35,711 nt of DNA from Lachnospiraceae bacterium UBA7093 (GTDB lineage: Bacteria > Bacillota > Clostridia > Lachnospirales > Lachnospiraceae). The notes beneath the pieces were generated by a model. The model had not been told where the DNA came from. It ran no database searches and saw nothing but the letters and a program-made list of their open reading frames with translations. The position numbers and the translations under genes are program-made. The stretch is taken from assembly GCA_002492465.1 (NCBI GenBank), contig DKYT01000035.1, positions 1 to 35,711 on the forward strand, given 5' to 3'. This document shows positions 15,251 to 24,181 of this stretch, in pieces (the first letter of the stretch is position 1; every line of letters begins with the position of its first letter).

Positions 15251-16318
15251 ATGAAAATCAAAGTGTCTGTTTGCTCTGAAGATGCAATGTATTGTGAGAA
15301 ACTGGTAAACTATTTCAATTCACATTATTATGATAAGTTTCAATGGAGCGTTTATACAGAGTCTGCTTATTTACAGCAAATTTTTCAATCTGATGCAGCT
15401 GATTTGATCTTAGTTGGTCAGGAGATGGAAGGGGAATTAGAAAGTCTTGAAGAGACGTTAAAAACCAATCAACTGTGGGCATACCTTACAAATTGTGAAA
15501 ACCGGGAAGCCGGAAGGCGGTATTTGGAAAAATATCGGCGTGCAGATAGAATCTATAAGGATTTATTAGATTTATATGCGCAAAAAGAACATGTACGCTA
15601 TGAAAATATGTCAATTGTAAGCGGAAAGACAACTTATATTGCGTTTGTGTCGGCAGGTGGAGGAATCGGCGCGTCTACTATTGCCTGTGCGGCGGCAAAG
15701 GCATTTTCACAAATGGAACAGGTTTTGTATTTAAATTTAGAGGAACTGGGATCCTGTGAGCTAAGCTTTGAAGGGGATGTGAAACCGGGGATGGATGAGT
15801 TGGTTTATGCCATCAAAAGCAGGAGAAATACGCTGGAATTGAAAATAGAAAGCTCTGTTTCCAGGGATAAAGGGGGAACTTATTACTTCAAGGAATGTAC
15901 AAATCCTATGGATTTACAGACGCTGTCGGCGGAGGAGATTAAAGAACTGTTAAAAGCGATCGAGACATCAAGGGTATATGATACGGTGATAATCGATTTG
16001 GGAAATGGCTTGCAGGATAAAGAAATTGTGGCAATGGCTATGGCAAACCGGGTGGTTATGGTGACGGAAGACAGTGAGATCGCAGAATCTAAGCTGAAAC
16101 GTTACTTGTCCTTTATCCAAACAGTGGAGGAAATCAGAAAAGTAGATATACTTTCTAAAATGCGTATTTACTATAACAGAACATTGAAAAGCAGGCAGCT
16201 TCCTGAGCAGATTTCACAGATTCGTGTAGGCGGTGTATTTCCACAGATTGAAAACGGTGATTTTATAGGCATTATTGATAAAATAGCGAAAATGGAATTG
16301 CTTCAAAGCATCAGATAA
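15251..16318 (+). CDS. tadZ: TadZ/CpaE-like atypical MinD-ParA family protein
   Basis: Localisation protein of Tad pili, 355 residues. The first 120 residues resemble a degenerate receiver-like domain (MKIKVSVCSEDAMYCEKLVNYF). From residue 130 a MinD/ParA fold starts with VSAGGGIGASTIACAAAKA, the place of the deviant Walker A; both signature lysines are missing, as in TadZ proteins such as the structurally studied one from Eubacterium rectale. YDTVIIDLGNGLQDKE near 245 is the Walker B region. GGGGAG precedes the ATG. It is the first gene after the invertible element, and the CpaF gene follows by 17 bases. It probably positions the ATPase at a pole or focus and may bind nucleotide only weakly. 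Confidence 0.85.
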   Translation: MKIKVSVCSEDAMYCEKLVNYFNSHYYDKFQWSVYTESAYLQQIFQSDAADLILVGQEMEGELESLEETLKTNQLWAYLTNCENREAGRRYLEKYRRADRIYKDLLDLYAQKEHVRYENMSIVSGKTTYIAFVSAGGGIGASTIACAAAKAFSQMEQVLYLNLEELGSCELSFEGDVKPGMDELVYAIKSRRNTLELKIESSVSRDKGGTYYFKECTNPMDLQTLSAEEIKELLKAIETSRVYDTVIIDLGNGLQDKEIVAMAMANRVVMVTEDSEIAESKLKRYLSFIQTVEEIRKVDILSKMRIYYNRTLKSRQLPEQISQIRVGGVFPQIENGDFIGIIDKIAKMELLQSIR

Positions 16319-16335
16319 GGGCTGGGAGGCTTAAC

Positions 16336-17574
16336 ATGACACAAGAATTGATGAGTAATGCACAGGAGTCGATCCGGAAAAAAATTCTGGAAAATATTAA
16401 TTTAACTAAAATCACAGACGACATGTTGGAAAAACAGGTCAGAGAAGAAGTGGATCTGTACTTCGGCGAGAGGTACGTATCCATAAAAGATAAAGCGCTT
16501 TTAAGCGATCAGATTTTCAGCGCAATCAGAGGATTTGGATTGCTGGACACGATCATCAATGACGACTCAGTTACAGAAGTTATGATCAACGGTCCTGATG
16601 AAATTTTCATTGAAAAATCAGGAAAACTGATAAAACTGGAGGATCGATTTGAGAGTGAAGAAAAGCTTCAGGACATTATACAGAGAATTGTTGCGCTTGC
16701 AGGGAGAGAAGTAAATCAGGCAAATCCGATTGTAGATACCCGGCTGCCGGACGGTTCCCGTGTGAACGTAGTTTTACCGCCTATTTCATTAAAAGGACCT
16801 ATCGTGACAATCAGAAAATTCTCAAAGGAACCGATGACAGTGGAACGGCTGATTCATTATGGCTCCATTACGCCGCAGATTGCGGATGTACTTAGGCTGT
16901 TGGTGAAAGCAAAATATAATATTTTTATTTGTGGAGGTACAGGATCAGGAAAGACTACCTTTCTCAATGCAATTTCCAATTTTATTCCTTCGGATGAACG
17001 TGTCATTACCATTGAGGATTCGGCGGAATTACAGATTGCAAATATAGATAACCTGGTAAGTCTGGAAACGAGAAATGCAAATACGGCGGGAGTGGGAGCG
17101 GTTACCATCAGAGACCTGATCAAATCGGCGCTTCGTATGCGCCCGGACCGTATTGTAGTAGGAGAAGTTCGGGGCGCTGAAGCATTGGATATGTTACAGG
17201 CAATGAATACCGGACATGACGGATCCTTGTCCACAGGACATGCCAATTCTACCAGGGATATGCTAAGCCGTCTGGAAACCATGGTTTTAACAGGAGCGGA
17301 AGGACTTCCATTGGATGCGGTAAGGCAGCAGATTGCATCGGCGGTGGATGTAATAGTGCATCTTTCCAGATTACGTGACAGATCCAGAAAAACAATGGAG
17401 ATTACGGAAGTGGTAAAGTACGAAAAAGGCGAAATTATATTAAATCCCCTTTATGTATTTCAGGAAGACGAGTTTTCTACCATGGATCAGGTGTCAGGCG
17501 CTTTGAAAAGAACACAAAATCCCCTGATCAATGACTTTAAACTAAAGCTTATGGGGTATAGAGAAAAAATATAG
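16336..17574 (+). CDS. tadA: TadA/CpaF pilus assembly ATPase
   Basis: Hexameric secretion ATPase that powers Flp pilus extension and, in some Tad systems, retraction. The 412-residue protein shows the N-terminal CpaF domain, GGTGSGKTTFLNAISNF (Walker A, residues about 200-216), ITIEDSAELQI (Asp box), RPDRIVVGEVRGAEALDM near 270 (Walker B), and the His box with SLSTGHANS. A CTGGGAGG site precedes the ATG. It is directly followed by the TadB gene. It belongs to the type II/IV secretion ATPase superfamily; the Tad context separates it from conjugation VirB11 proteins. Confidence 0.95.
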   Translation: MTQELMSNAQESIRKKILENINLTKITDDMLEKQVREEVDLYFGERYVSIKDKALLSDQIFSAIRGFGLLDTIINDDSVTEVMINGPDEIFIEKSGKLIKLEDRFESEEKLQDIIQRIVALAGREVNQANPIVDTRLPDGSRVNVVLPPISLKGPIVTIRKFSKEPMTVERLIHYGSITPQIADVLRLLVKAKYNIFICGGTGSGKTTFLNAISNFIPSDERVITIEDSAELQIANIDNLVSLETRNANTAGVGAVTIRDLIKSALRMRPDRIVVGEVRGAEALDMLQAMNTGHDGSLSTGHANSTRDMLSRLETMVLTGAEGLPLDAVRQQIASAVDVIVHLSRLRDRSRKTMEITEVVKYEKGEIILNPLYVFQEDEFSTMDQVSGALKRTQNPLINDFKLKLMGYREKI

Positions 17575-17582
17575 AGGTGTCC

Positions 17583-18383
17583 ATGTCAATGTTTCAAAAG
17601 AAAAAAGAAAAATACGAACCTATAGAATCCTTAATAGGCGGCGGTGCAGACTATCACATATATAAAATGTCAATTCAGGACAGGGCAATTGGCGGAATCA
17701 TAGGCGGTGGAATTGGGGCGGTGGTATCCTGGCTGTTTTTTCAGAATGGCTTTGTGACAGCTGCTGCGGTCATAGCTGTAGCAGTATTAGCTCAGGGAAT
17801 TTACAGGGAAAGTAAATTAAAAAAGAGAAAAAAGGAACTGCTTTTACAATTTAAAGATCTGCTGGAATCCCTTACCTCTTCTTATGCAACTGGCAAAAAT
17901 ACGCTGGATTCCTTTAAAGATGCGTGGAATGATCTGGAGCAGATCTATGGAGATCAGGCGGATATTACAACAGAACTGGCGATCATTGTGACGGGAATGG
18001 AAAATAATATTAATATAGAAGATCTCCTTACAAATTTTGCAAAACGAAGCGGGCTGGAGGATATCGCAAGCTTTGCAGATGTCTTCAGGGTTTCTTTAAG
18101 GCAGGGGGCAAATATTCAGGATATTATTGCATCTACCAGGGATATCATCAATGACAAAATAGAAATAGAAATGGAAATTCAGACGATTATTGCAGGTAAT
18201 AAAAACGAGCTTAATATTATGATGGTTATGCCCCTGGTAATACTGGTAAGCCTGGGAGGAATGGGGAGTGATATGACAGCAGCGTCGAATACCCTTCCCA
18301 ATGTGGTAATTAAGATGATTGCATTGGGGATGTTTTATCTCGCTTATCATCTGGGGCGGAAGTTTACGGATATCAAAGTGTAG
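17583..18383 (+). CDS. tadB: TadB-like inner membrane platform protein
   Basis: Type II secretion F-domain protein of about 266 residues, one of two membrane platform subunits in Tad systems. Two hydrophobic segments lie near the N-terminus (AIGGIIGGGIGAVVSWLFF and VTAAAVIAVAVLAQGIY), a cytoplasmic T2SSF helix bundle follows (LLESLTSSYATGKNTLDSF, FADVFRVSLRQGANI), and two segments close the protein. Three starts are possible: GTG 17577, ATG 17583 and ATG 17589. The AGAGGTG at 17573-17579 is spaced best for 17589, so the true start may be there. It lies 2-14 bases after the ATPase stop. Confidence 0.88.
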   Translation: MSMFQKKKEKYEPIESLIGGGADYHIYKMSIQDRAIGGIIGGGIGAVVSWLFFQNGFVTAAAVIAVAVLAQGIYRESKLKKRKKELLLQFKDLLESLTSSYATGKNTLDSFKDAWNDLEQIYGDQADITTELAIIVTGMENNINIEDLLTNFAKRSGLEDIASFADVFRVSLRQGANIQDIIASTRDIINDKIEIEMEIQTIIAGNKNELNIMMVMPLVILVSLGGMGSDMTAASNTLPNVVIKMIALGMFYLAYHLGRKFTDIKV

Positions 18384-18401
18384 GGAGTAAAGGGGAAGCA
18401 T

Positions 18402-19268
18402 ATGCAGAGTACATTTCAGCTTGCCATGCTGATACCTGCCACGGCGGCAGTTGGGTTTTGGTTGATCATAGCGGCAAAATATGAAGAAAAGTTCAAAGTA
18501 ATTACCTCGTCCATCAATCCGGAAGACTATTATCTGAGCGAGCTTTTTTACATAGGATTTCAGATCATGGAGATGATTCACTTTAATATTAAGTCGGATG
18601 CTTCCAGAAAGAAGATCAAGCTGATGTCGGAGGTATATGGAAAAAAGTATGCGGAGTATTACTATTATGTATCTGTAGGTGGGAAGATTACCTATGTTTT
18701 TACAGTCATTCCCATTATTTTTCTTCTGGCGCTTTTGGCAAACAATCCCATTGCGTTGCTGTTTGGGGCGGTTCTCGCAGGGATCTTTATATGGTATATG
18801 AATGAAAGCTTTCAGGATAAACTTACGGAAAGAAGAGAGGAAATCCTTGCAGAATTTCCCCAAGTCCTATCAAAAATGACCCTTCTTGTAAATTCGGGAA
18901 TGCTGCTTCGTGATGCATGGAATCTGATAGCGAATCAGTCGGATACCACTTTATTTCAGGAAATGCGCCTGACAGCGGCGCAGCTGGATAACGGCGTGTC
19001 GGAACCGGCAGCTTATCGTGAGTTCGCCGAGAGATGCGGGGTAAAGGAGATCAGAAAATTTTCATCCATGGTAACACAGGGATTGGGAAAAGGCGCTTCC
19101 GAGTTGACCGTCTTTTTAAAGGATATGGCGGACGAGCTTTGGATGGAAAAACGGAATTTGGTGAAACAAAAGGGAGAAAAGGCAAACGCAAAGCTTCTGG
19201 TGCCTACGGTAATTATTTTTATTGGTATTTTATTTATGATTATGGCTCCGGTCATTGCGGGGTTATAA
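18402..19268 (+). CDS. tadC: TadC-like inner membrane platform protein
   Basis: Second T2SSF platform subunit, 288 residues. A hydrophobic N-terminal segment (FQLAMLIPATAAVGFWLIIA), a central pair of segments (about residues 95-130), a T2SSF domain with LLVNSGMLLRDAWNLIA and FSSMVTQGLGKGASEL, and a final segment LLVPTVIIFIGILFMIMAPV are visible. GGGGAAGC lies before the ATG. The order ATPase, TadB, TadC and pilin is the usual one for Firmicute Tad clusters. Confidence 0.9.
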   Translation: MQSTFQLAMLIPATAAVGFWLIIAAKYEEKFKVITSSINPEDYYLSELFYIGFQIMEMIHFNIKSDASRKKIKLMSEVYGKKYAEYYYYVSVGGKITYVFTVIPIIFLLALLANNPIALLFGAVLAGIFIWYMNESFQDKLTERREEILAEFPQVLSKMTLLVNSGMLLRDAWNLIANQSDTTLFQEMRLTAAQLDNGVSEPAAYREFAERCGVKEIRKFSSMVTQGLGKGASELTVFLKDMADELWMEKRNLVKQKGEKANAKLLVPTVIIFIGILFMIMAPVIAGL

Positions 19269-19312
19269 ATAAAGCAGAAGATCATAAAAAAGAAAGAAAA
19301 GAGGAAAAGAAC

Positions 19313-19525
19313 ATGAAGAGATCTTTACAGATGAAAAAGATGCAGATGAAGCAGGCACTGAATGCAGGGTTAAACGCCTTTTTAAACGAGGAGGGGGACA
19401 CAAATTTTGTATCTATTATCCTGATCATGGTGATTGTAATTGCCATCGCCTTCATTTTTCAAGAACAGCTGACAACGGCTGTTGAAAATGTGTTTGGACA
19501 GTTATTCGAGTTCATTGGCGGTTGA
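19313..19525 (+). CDS. Flp-type (type IVb) major pilin candidate
   Basis: A 70-residue protein with a basic, Met/Lys-rich leader, the segment NEEGDTNFVSIILIMVIVIA, and a hydrophobic helix followed by an amphipathic tail QEQLTTAVENVFGQLFEFIGG. This matches the clostridial Flp1-like pilins, which have EKGMGTVEIVLI at the same place. Cleavage after Gly28 (or a nearby residue) by the prepilin peptidase encoded at 23523 is expected. The Glu normally at position +5/+6 appears replaced by Ser. GAGGAAAAG precedes the ATG at 19313; an in-frame upstream extension overlaps tadC and is ignored. It lies 44 bases after tadC. Confidence 0.82.
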   Translation: MKRSLQMKKMQMKQALNAGLNAFLNEEGDTNFVSIILIMVIVIAIAFIFQEQLTTAVENVFGQLFEFIGG

Positions 19526-19533
19526 TATCTGCT

Positions 19534-20193
19534 ATGAAAGAGGAAAAAGGCGCGCTTATGGTGGAAGCATCCATTGTATTTCCTATCGTACTGCTGACCG
19601 TTTTTACTCTAATTTACTTAGGGCTGTTTAAACTTCAGGAAATGGCAATGCTCTATCAGGTGCAGCGGGTTGCCCACCAGGGGGCGCATGTTCTGGCAAA
19701 TCCCGGTTATCAGGAACTGGGAGAATATAAGGAAAAGCAGATCGATTTTTCTTCCAATCCGGCGGATGTAAACGCCTACTATAAAGCGGCGCATGAAAAC
19801 CTGCTGGTTTTGTACAGGGAGCTTGCAGGCTACGGCGCATGGACCAGCGAAAGGGAGCTGCAGAAATTTATGGATAAGGTGGCGGAGAGCACCCTGATCC
19901 TGGCAGGGGGATCTTATGCGGAGAACGCGGTGACCATTGACAGGGGATTGTTTGCAACGCAGATCACGACGGAAGTGACCTTCCGTTTTCCCACGCCGGG
20001 CGTTATGCAGTATTTTGGCTATCCGGATTCCCTGGCGTTTAAACAGTCGGCAACGGCTGTTGCCATGGATCCGGCGTCGTTTGTACGCATCGTAGATCTT
20101 GCCGGGGACGCTATTACGGTGGTCAGCGAGAAGCTGGGTATTCAGGGAGACCTGGAAAAAATTATGAATGGAATCAGAAAGTATGTATTTTAG
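19534..20193 (+). CDS. TadE-like pseudopilin 1
   Basis: A protein of about 219 residues with the TadE signature near the N-terminus: EEKGALMVEASIVFPIVLLTVFTLIYLG, in which the Gly-x-x-x-x-Glu cleavage motif (GALMVEA) sits directly before the transmembrane helix. The rest is an extracytoplasmic domain without known enzyme motifs. The ATG at 19534 is chosen; a TTG at 19522 overlapping the pilin stop is in frame but has no spaced binding site, so translation is probably coupled to the pilin. It should be processed by the prepilin peptidase and join the pilus base or tip. Confidence 0.85.
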   Translation: MKEEKGALMVEASIVFPIVLLTVFTLIYLGLFKLQEMAMLYQVQRVAHQGAHVLANPGYQELGEYKEKQIDFSSNPADVNAYYKAAHENLLVLYRELAGYGAWTSERELQKFMDKVAESTLILAGGSYAENAVTIDRGLFATQITTEVTFRFPTPGVMQYFGYPDSLAFKQSATAVAMDPASFVRIVDLAGDAITVVSEKLGIQGDLEKIMNGIRKYVF

Positions 20194-20202
20194 GTGGTTA
20201 AA

Positions 20203-22827
20203 ATGATGGATTTCTGTAGAAAACATGAAGGCACAATTGCGGTTTTTCTGACTCTGATCTTAATCCCGACGTTTATCTTCAGCGGCGTTATGGTCGACGG
20301 CAGCAGGATTCTGGCGAGCAAAAACCTTGTATCGGGCGCAGGTGATCTGGCGATGAACGCAGCTTTGTCCAATTATCACGAGCAGCTCAATGAAACCTAC
20401 GGTTTGCTGGCAATGGCTGACACGGCGGAAGAAATACAGAGTATCATGCAGGACTGCTTTGAAACGTCTTTGAATGCCTGTGGTATTTCCGGTGAGGATT
20501 TCAGTAAAGCCCTGGTTTATCTGGAATTGACGGAAGGGGGATTTTCCGCTTCTGACCTGGTTGATACGGAAATTTATCAGACAGAGGTTTTCAAGCAGGA
20601 AGTGCTGGAATACATGAAGTACCGGGCTCCGGTCATCCTGGTCAGTCGTGCCATGGAGGGGAAAGTGGATATGCTGGAAACCATGGCGGAGGAGAGAGCG
20701 GCGGCGGATGGAGAATTGCAGTTTGAAAAGGAACTGAACGATGTCCAGGAGCTGCTGGACGATCTCAAAAAGCTGGCGGAGAAGCAGAAAGAATATGTAG
20801 ACGGGATTGGCAATGAACAGTTTTTAAATCAACTGATGAATCATGCGGAATCAAACTACGATAAAATCACGATACGTGCCGTAGCCTATTACAGAATGAC
20901 ACATTGTACAGACAGCGATTCCGGGGATATGAAGGGACTTATGGTACGAATGGCGGATCTCTCCTGCGACGTCAGCGATATTAATGCGGGAACCGCATCC
21001 AATCTGATTAAAATGAAGCGGATCGAGAATGCCATGGCGGGGCAGAATCCTTCCGACCTGTTGGATGGATTGACCGTTGGAAGCGATGAATATAACGAAA
21101 ACCAGCGGATTATCTCAGAGTATGAAAGCGCAAAATCGGTCATGGAGGAAGGAATCGAAAATACGAAACGCCAGCTGGACGAGCTGGTGGAGGAATCCTT
21201 CATAAGTATGCATGAGCAGAGGGAATGCGCCCAAATGGGCAGCGAAAATTGCACGGATATTATAGAAAAGCTGAACGAGATCCGGGAGAAGCTTGCCGAC
21301 TGTAAAGAAAAATACGAGAATTGGAAGGATGCAGTGGATAACCTGTCAAACAGCGAGTCAAAGGAAGCATACCAGAAGAGTATCGAAGAGGTAAGCGGTT
21401 TATTTGAGAATGATGGGATTATCGGAGAGTTTGAAGAAAAGATCCATAATAATAAAACATACTTTGACGAGGTAATCGCTTCTTTGGATCAGGTGACTTT
21501 CATTGGAGGGCGCATAGACTACGAGGTGTATTCCAAGGATGTTTTCATGGGGGAAGCGAATTACGGGCAGATCACAGAGCAGGATGAGATCACAAACGCA
21601 GCGGCGGATTTTATGGCAAATTATTTGTCGCCGGGGCGGGTGAATTTGTCGGTGGAGATCAATGAAGAAGTAGACGAGAGGGACACTTTTATTAAGAAGC
21701 TGAAAGAAGTCTACTGCAATACGGATAACGCTGATAAAGGAAAAGCGAAAGAGCAGACAAAAAAATGGACGGATGCGCTGAAGGAAAAAAAGGACAAGCT
21801 GGCAAAACTGCTTACCACCCAGGATATTCCCGATGAAAACGTGCGAACCATTGCAGGAAACGAGCTTCCCAGCGTATGGCTGGGGATCGCCCCGGCAGGA
21901 GATTATGACGGAGGTTCCATAAAGGCGGAGGGCGGTTTAAAGGACAAGGGCACAAGGAAAAAGGCGGCGGAGAGCGGCAGCGGCAATCTGAACCAGGATA
22001 ACGCCACTCTGGCGGAAATGTCCGGGCTGGGAAGTAAAATGGCGGGCTTTGCGGAAGATGCAATCGAGCCTCTGTATTTTACAGAGTATGTGATGGATAT
22101 GTTTTCTTACTATACGGTAAACTACAATCGGGATGGAAGCGAAAATGCAGATCCGGAGTCTTTGAGCCGTGCCGCTTTAAAGGAAAACGCCATTTATCGG
22201 GCGGAGGTGGAGTACATTCTGTGGGGAAGCCCCAATACAAGAAATAATGTCAATAAGACCAAAGCCATCATTTTTGCCGCTAATTATGTTTTCAATATGT
22301 GTTTTGCTTTTACCAACAGTAAACTGAGCGGTCAGGCACGGGAAATCGCCGCATTCTTTCCGGTGGGGATGTTTGGGAAGACTGCAATTAAATGCGCGCT
22401 TCAGTTTATTGCGGCGACCATTGAAACGGTTGAAAATATGACAGATCTGATAGAAGGAAAAGCGGTGCCCCTGATCAAGCAGGAAAATAAATGGAAGACC
22501 TGGCTATTGGGAGGGCCACCCTACAATGACAACCAATCAGGCTTTACCTACGAGGATTACCTGTGGATTCTGGTCTGTGTGAATATGTATAGTTCCTCCC
22601 GGCAAACCAATCTTCTGGGAAGGACGGCGGATTGTATAGAATTGAATCTCACAGAAAAAAAGACCAATTCTGCAAACACATTAAAGCATATGTACACGAT
22701 GGTTTCGGTGGACGCATCGGTTTACATTGATACATTTTTCCTGCAAAAGCTGGGAGGAGAAGGATACGACGTTTCTTATGACAGGGATGCATTTAAGGTG
22801 AAGTATCATGGGATACAGGGATATTAG
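20203..22827 (+). CDS. Large DUF5702-like Tad-associated surface protein
   Basis: An 874-residue protein of Tad clusters in Firmicutes. The N-terminus (RKHEGTIAVFLTLILIPTFI then FSGVMVDGSRILASKNLVSG) is a TadG-like membrane anchor with a conserved DGSR block; I recognise the pattern as DUF5702. The long remainder is predicted outside, with coiled-coil-rich charged stretches (about residues 155-210 and 300-430) and a later hydrophobic-aromatic region (LYFTEYVMDMFSYYTVNYNR near 620). TAGGTGG precedes the ATG at 20203; a second ATG follows at 20206. It overlaps the next gene by 20 bases. Its role in the pilus is unknown; TadG-like proteins are thought to anchor or organise the pilus at the surface. 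Confidence 0.78.
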   Translation: MMDFCRKHEGTIAVFLTLILIPTFIFSGVMVDGSRILASKNLVSGAGDLAMNAALSNYHEQLNETYGLLAMADTAEEIQSIMQDCFETSLNACGISGEDFSKALVYLELTEGGFSASDLVDTEIYQTEVFKQEVLEYMKYRAPVILVSRAMEGKVDMLETMAEERAAADGELQFEKELNDVQELLDDLKKLAEKQKEYVDGIGNEQFLNQLMNHAESNYDKITIRAVAYYRMTHCTDSDSGDMKGLMVRMADLSCDVSDINAGTASNLIKMKRIENAMAGQNPSDLLDGLTVGSDEYNENQRIISEYESAKSVMEEGIENTKRQLDELVEESFISMHEQRECAQMGSENCTDIIEKLNEIREKLADCKEKYENWKDAVDNLSNSESKEAYQKSIEEVSGLFENDGIIGEFEEKIHNNKTYFDEVIASLDQVTFIGGRIDYEVYSKDVFMGEANYGQITEQDEITNAAADFMANYLSPGRVNLSVEINEEVDERDTFIKKLKEVYCNTDNADKGKAKEQTKKWTDALKEKKDKLAKLLTTQDIPDENVRTIAGNELPSVWLGIAPAGDYDGGSIKAEGGLKDKGTRKKAAESGSGNLNQDNATLAEMSGLGSKMAGFAEDAIEPLYFTEYVMDMFSYYTVNYNRDGSENADPESLSRAALKENAIYRAEVEYILWGSPNTRNNVNKTKAIIFAANYVFNMCFAFTNSKLSGQAREIAAFFPVGMFGKTAIKCALQFIAATIETVENMTDLIEGKAVPLIKQENKWKTWLLGGPPYNDNQSGFTYEDYLWILVCVNMYSSSRQTNLLGRTADCIELNLTEKKTNSANTLKHMYTMVSVDASVYIDTFFLQKLGGEGYDVSYDRDAFKVKYHGIQGY

Positions 22828-23518
22828 AAAAGAAATAAAAAGAGAAAAAGGCAGTATTACATTGGAAGCTTCCATATTTCTGGCGCTTTTCATCATGTTT
22901 TATATTGCCATGATGGATCTCCTTCAAATTGCCAGAGCCCAGGTGATTTTGCAGTATGCCGCCAATGAAACGGCAAGGGAAATTTCACAATACAGCTATG
23001 TCCTTACCAAAACAGGAATTGTGGATAAGCGGGTGAGCACTTCTTCCCAGGCGGCGGCATTTACGGCGGATGCGGTTGGGCTGCTTGACGATGTAAAAGC
23101 GGTAGGCAATATACTGCAATCCGGCGGAAACGTTACAGGGGCGCTGGAAAGGGCAGGCACACATGCCCAGAATTTTTTCGGAGATTCGGACGCGCTTATG
23201 AATAATATTTTTGCGTTGATTAAAACCCAGGGGGCAAATATGCTCAGTAACATGGTAATAGAGGCTGTTGTTGAGGATATTGTAGAAGAGCAGATTGAAA
23301 ATATGTCCATGAAAGGCGCCGATCAATACCTGGAGGATCTGGGAATTGAAGGCGGCATGGGAGGACTGGATTTTAGCAGCAGCAGATGGGCAAATGCTTC
23401 CAGCGGCGGAATGCCGGAACTGGAAGTATCCATTATTTATACAATTGATTTTGATCTGGGGTTTATAGAGCTGGAACCAAGGACATTTAAAGTGTGCGCT
23501 AAAACGGCGCTGTGGTGA
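22808..23518 (+). CDS. TadE-like pseudopilin 2
   Basis: A 236-residue protein starting with a short basic segment and KREKGSITLEASIFLALFIMF, again a Gly-x-x-x-x-Glu motif (GSITLEA) in front of a transmembrane helix. The mature region contains Ala/Gly-rich helices and ends with a beta-rich segment. The ATG lies inside the end of the DUF5702 gene, with AAGGTGAAG upstream, so the two are translationally coupled. The neighbouring TadE-like protein, DUF5702 protein and this one probably form the minor pilin complex. Confidence 0.83.
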   Translation: MGYRDIRKEIKREKGSITLEASIFLALFIMFYIAMMDLLQIARAQVILQYAANETAREISQYSYVLTKTGIVDKRVSTSSQAAAFTADAVGLLDDVKAVGNILQSGGNVTGALERAGTHAQNFFGDSDALMNNIFALIKTQGANMLSNMVIEAVVEDIVEEQIENMSMKGADQYLEDLGIEGGMGGLDFSSSRWANASSGGMPELEVSIIYTIDFDLGFIELEPRTFKVCAKTALW

Positions 23519-23522
23519 TGTT

Positions 23523-24179
23523 ATGTTTATTTGTGTGGCGGCGGGAGCCGGTATTTTATGCTATTTATTGATGGCTATGTGTTGGTATGACATGGAGGCT
23601 GAGAAAAGCTGCGGCAGAGGGAAATATCTCATTCCAATGAACAGACAAAGAGGGATTACGCTTATTTTGTGTTTCGTGTTATGCGGAGGGCTTACATGGC
23701 TGTTTAGCCAATACCATTATGGCCCCTTGAAGACGATTCGCTATCTGCTGCTGCTTGCTTTTTTAGTGCCTGTGGGACTAAAGGATGCGCGGGAAAAGAC
23801 GATTCCCAACAGATGGCTGGTCTACATTTTGGTATGCAGGGGAGTGTTGTTTCTCGGGGAGCTTCTTTCTTTTCCGGATTTACGGGTGGAAAATATCAGG
23901 TTTGTCCTGTATGGAGGGCTTTTAAGCGCCATTATTTTTTTCGCGGCATACGTACTCTCAAGACATGCCGTAGGAATGGGAGATGTAAAATTATTTGCAG
24001 TGATCGGTATGTGTCTGGGATTTCGAGTGACTTATCTGGTAATGCTGACTTCCCTGATCTTATCGGCACTTTACGGAGGCTGCATGGTGCTGCGAAAGAA
24101 AAAGAGTCTGAAAGATGAAATTCCCTTTGGTCCCTTTATAGCGGCAGGGACATGGATCGTTTTATTGATAGGAGCGTAG
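23523..24179 (+). CDS. Prepilin peptidase, A24 family (TadV/CpaA-like)
   Basis: Membrane aspartic protease, 218 residues, that cuts the leader from the Flp pilin and the TadE-like proteins. The two catalytic aspartates are in LKDAREKTIPNRW (near residue 83) and GMGDVKLFAVIGM (near 153, the family GxGD motif). About six hydrophobic segments are visible. It lacks the N-terminal methylase domain and zinc cysteines of PilD enzymes, as expected for Tad peptidases. It starts four bases after the preceding stop. Confidence 0.92.
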   Translation: MFICVAAGAGILCYLLMAMCWYDMEAEKSCGRGKYLIPMNRQRGITLILCFVLCGGLTWLFSQYHYGPLKTIRYLLLLAFLVPVGLKDAREKTIPNRWLVYILVCRGVLFLGELLSFPDLRVENIRFVLYGGLLSAIIFFAAYVLSRHAVGMGDVKLFAVIGMCLGFRVTYLVMLTSLILSALYGGCMVLRKKKSLKDEIPFGPFIAAGTWIVLLIGA

Positions 24180-24181
24180 GT

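Noticed and set aside
15251..16318. The MinD/ParA-like gene as a chromosome or plasmid partition or division-site gene
   Set aside because: The Walker lysines are missing, the N-terminus is a receiver-like domain, and the gene directly precedes the CpaF-type ATPase, which identifies TadZ.
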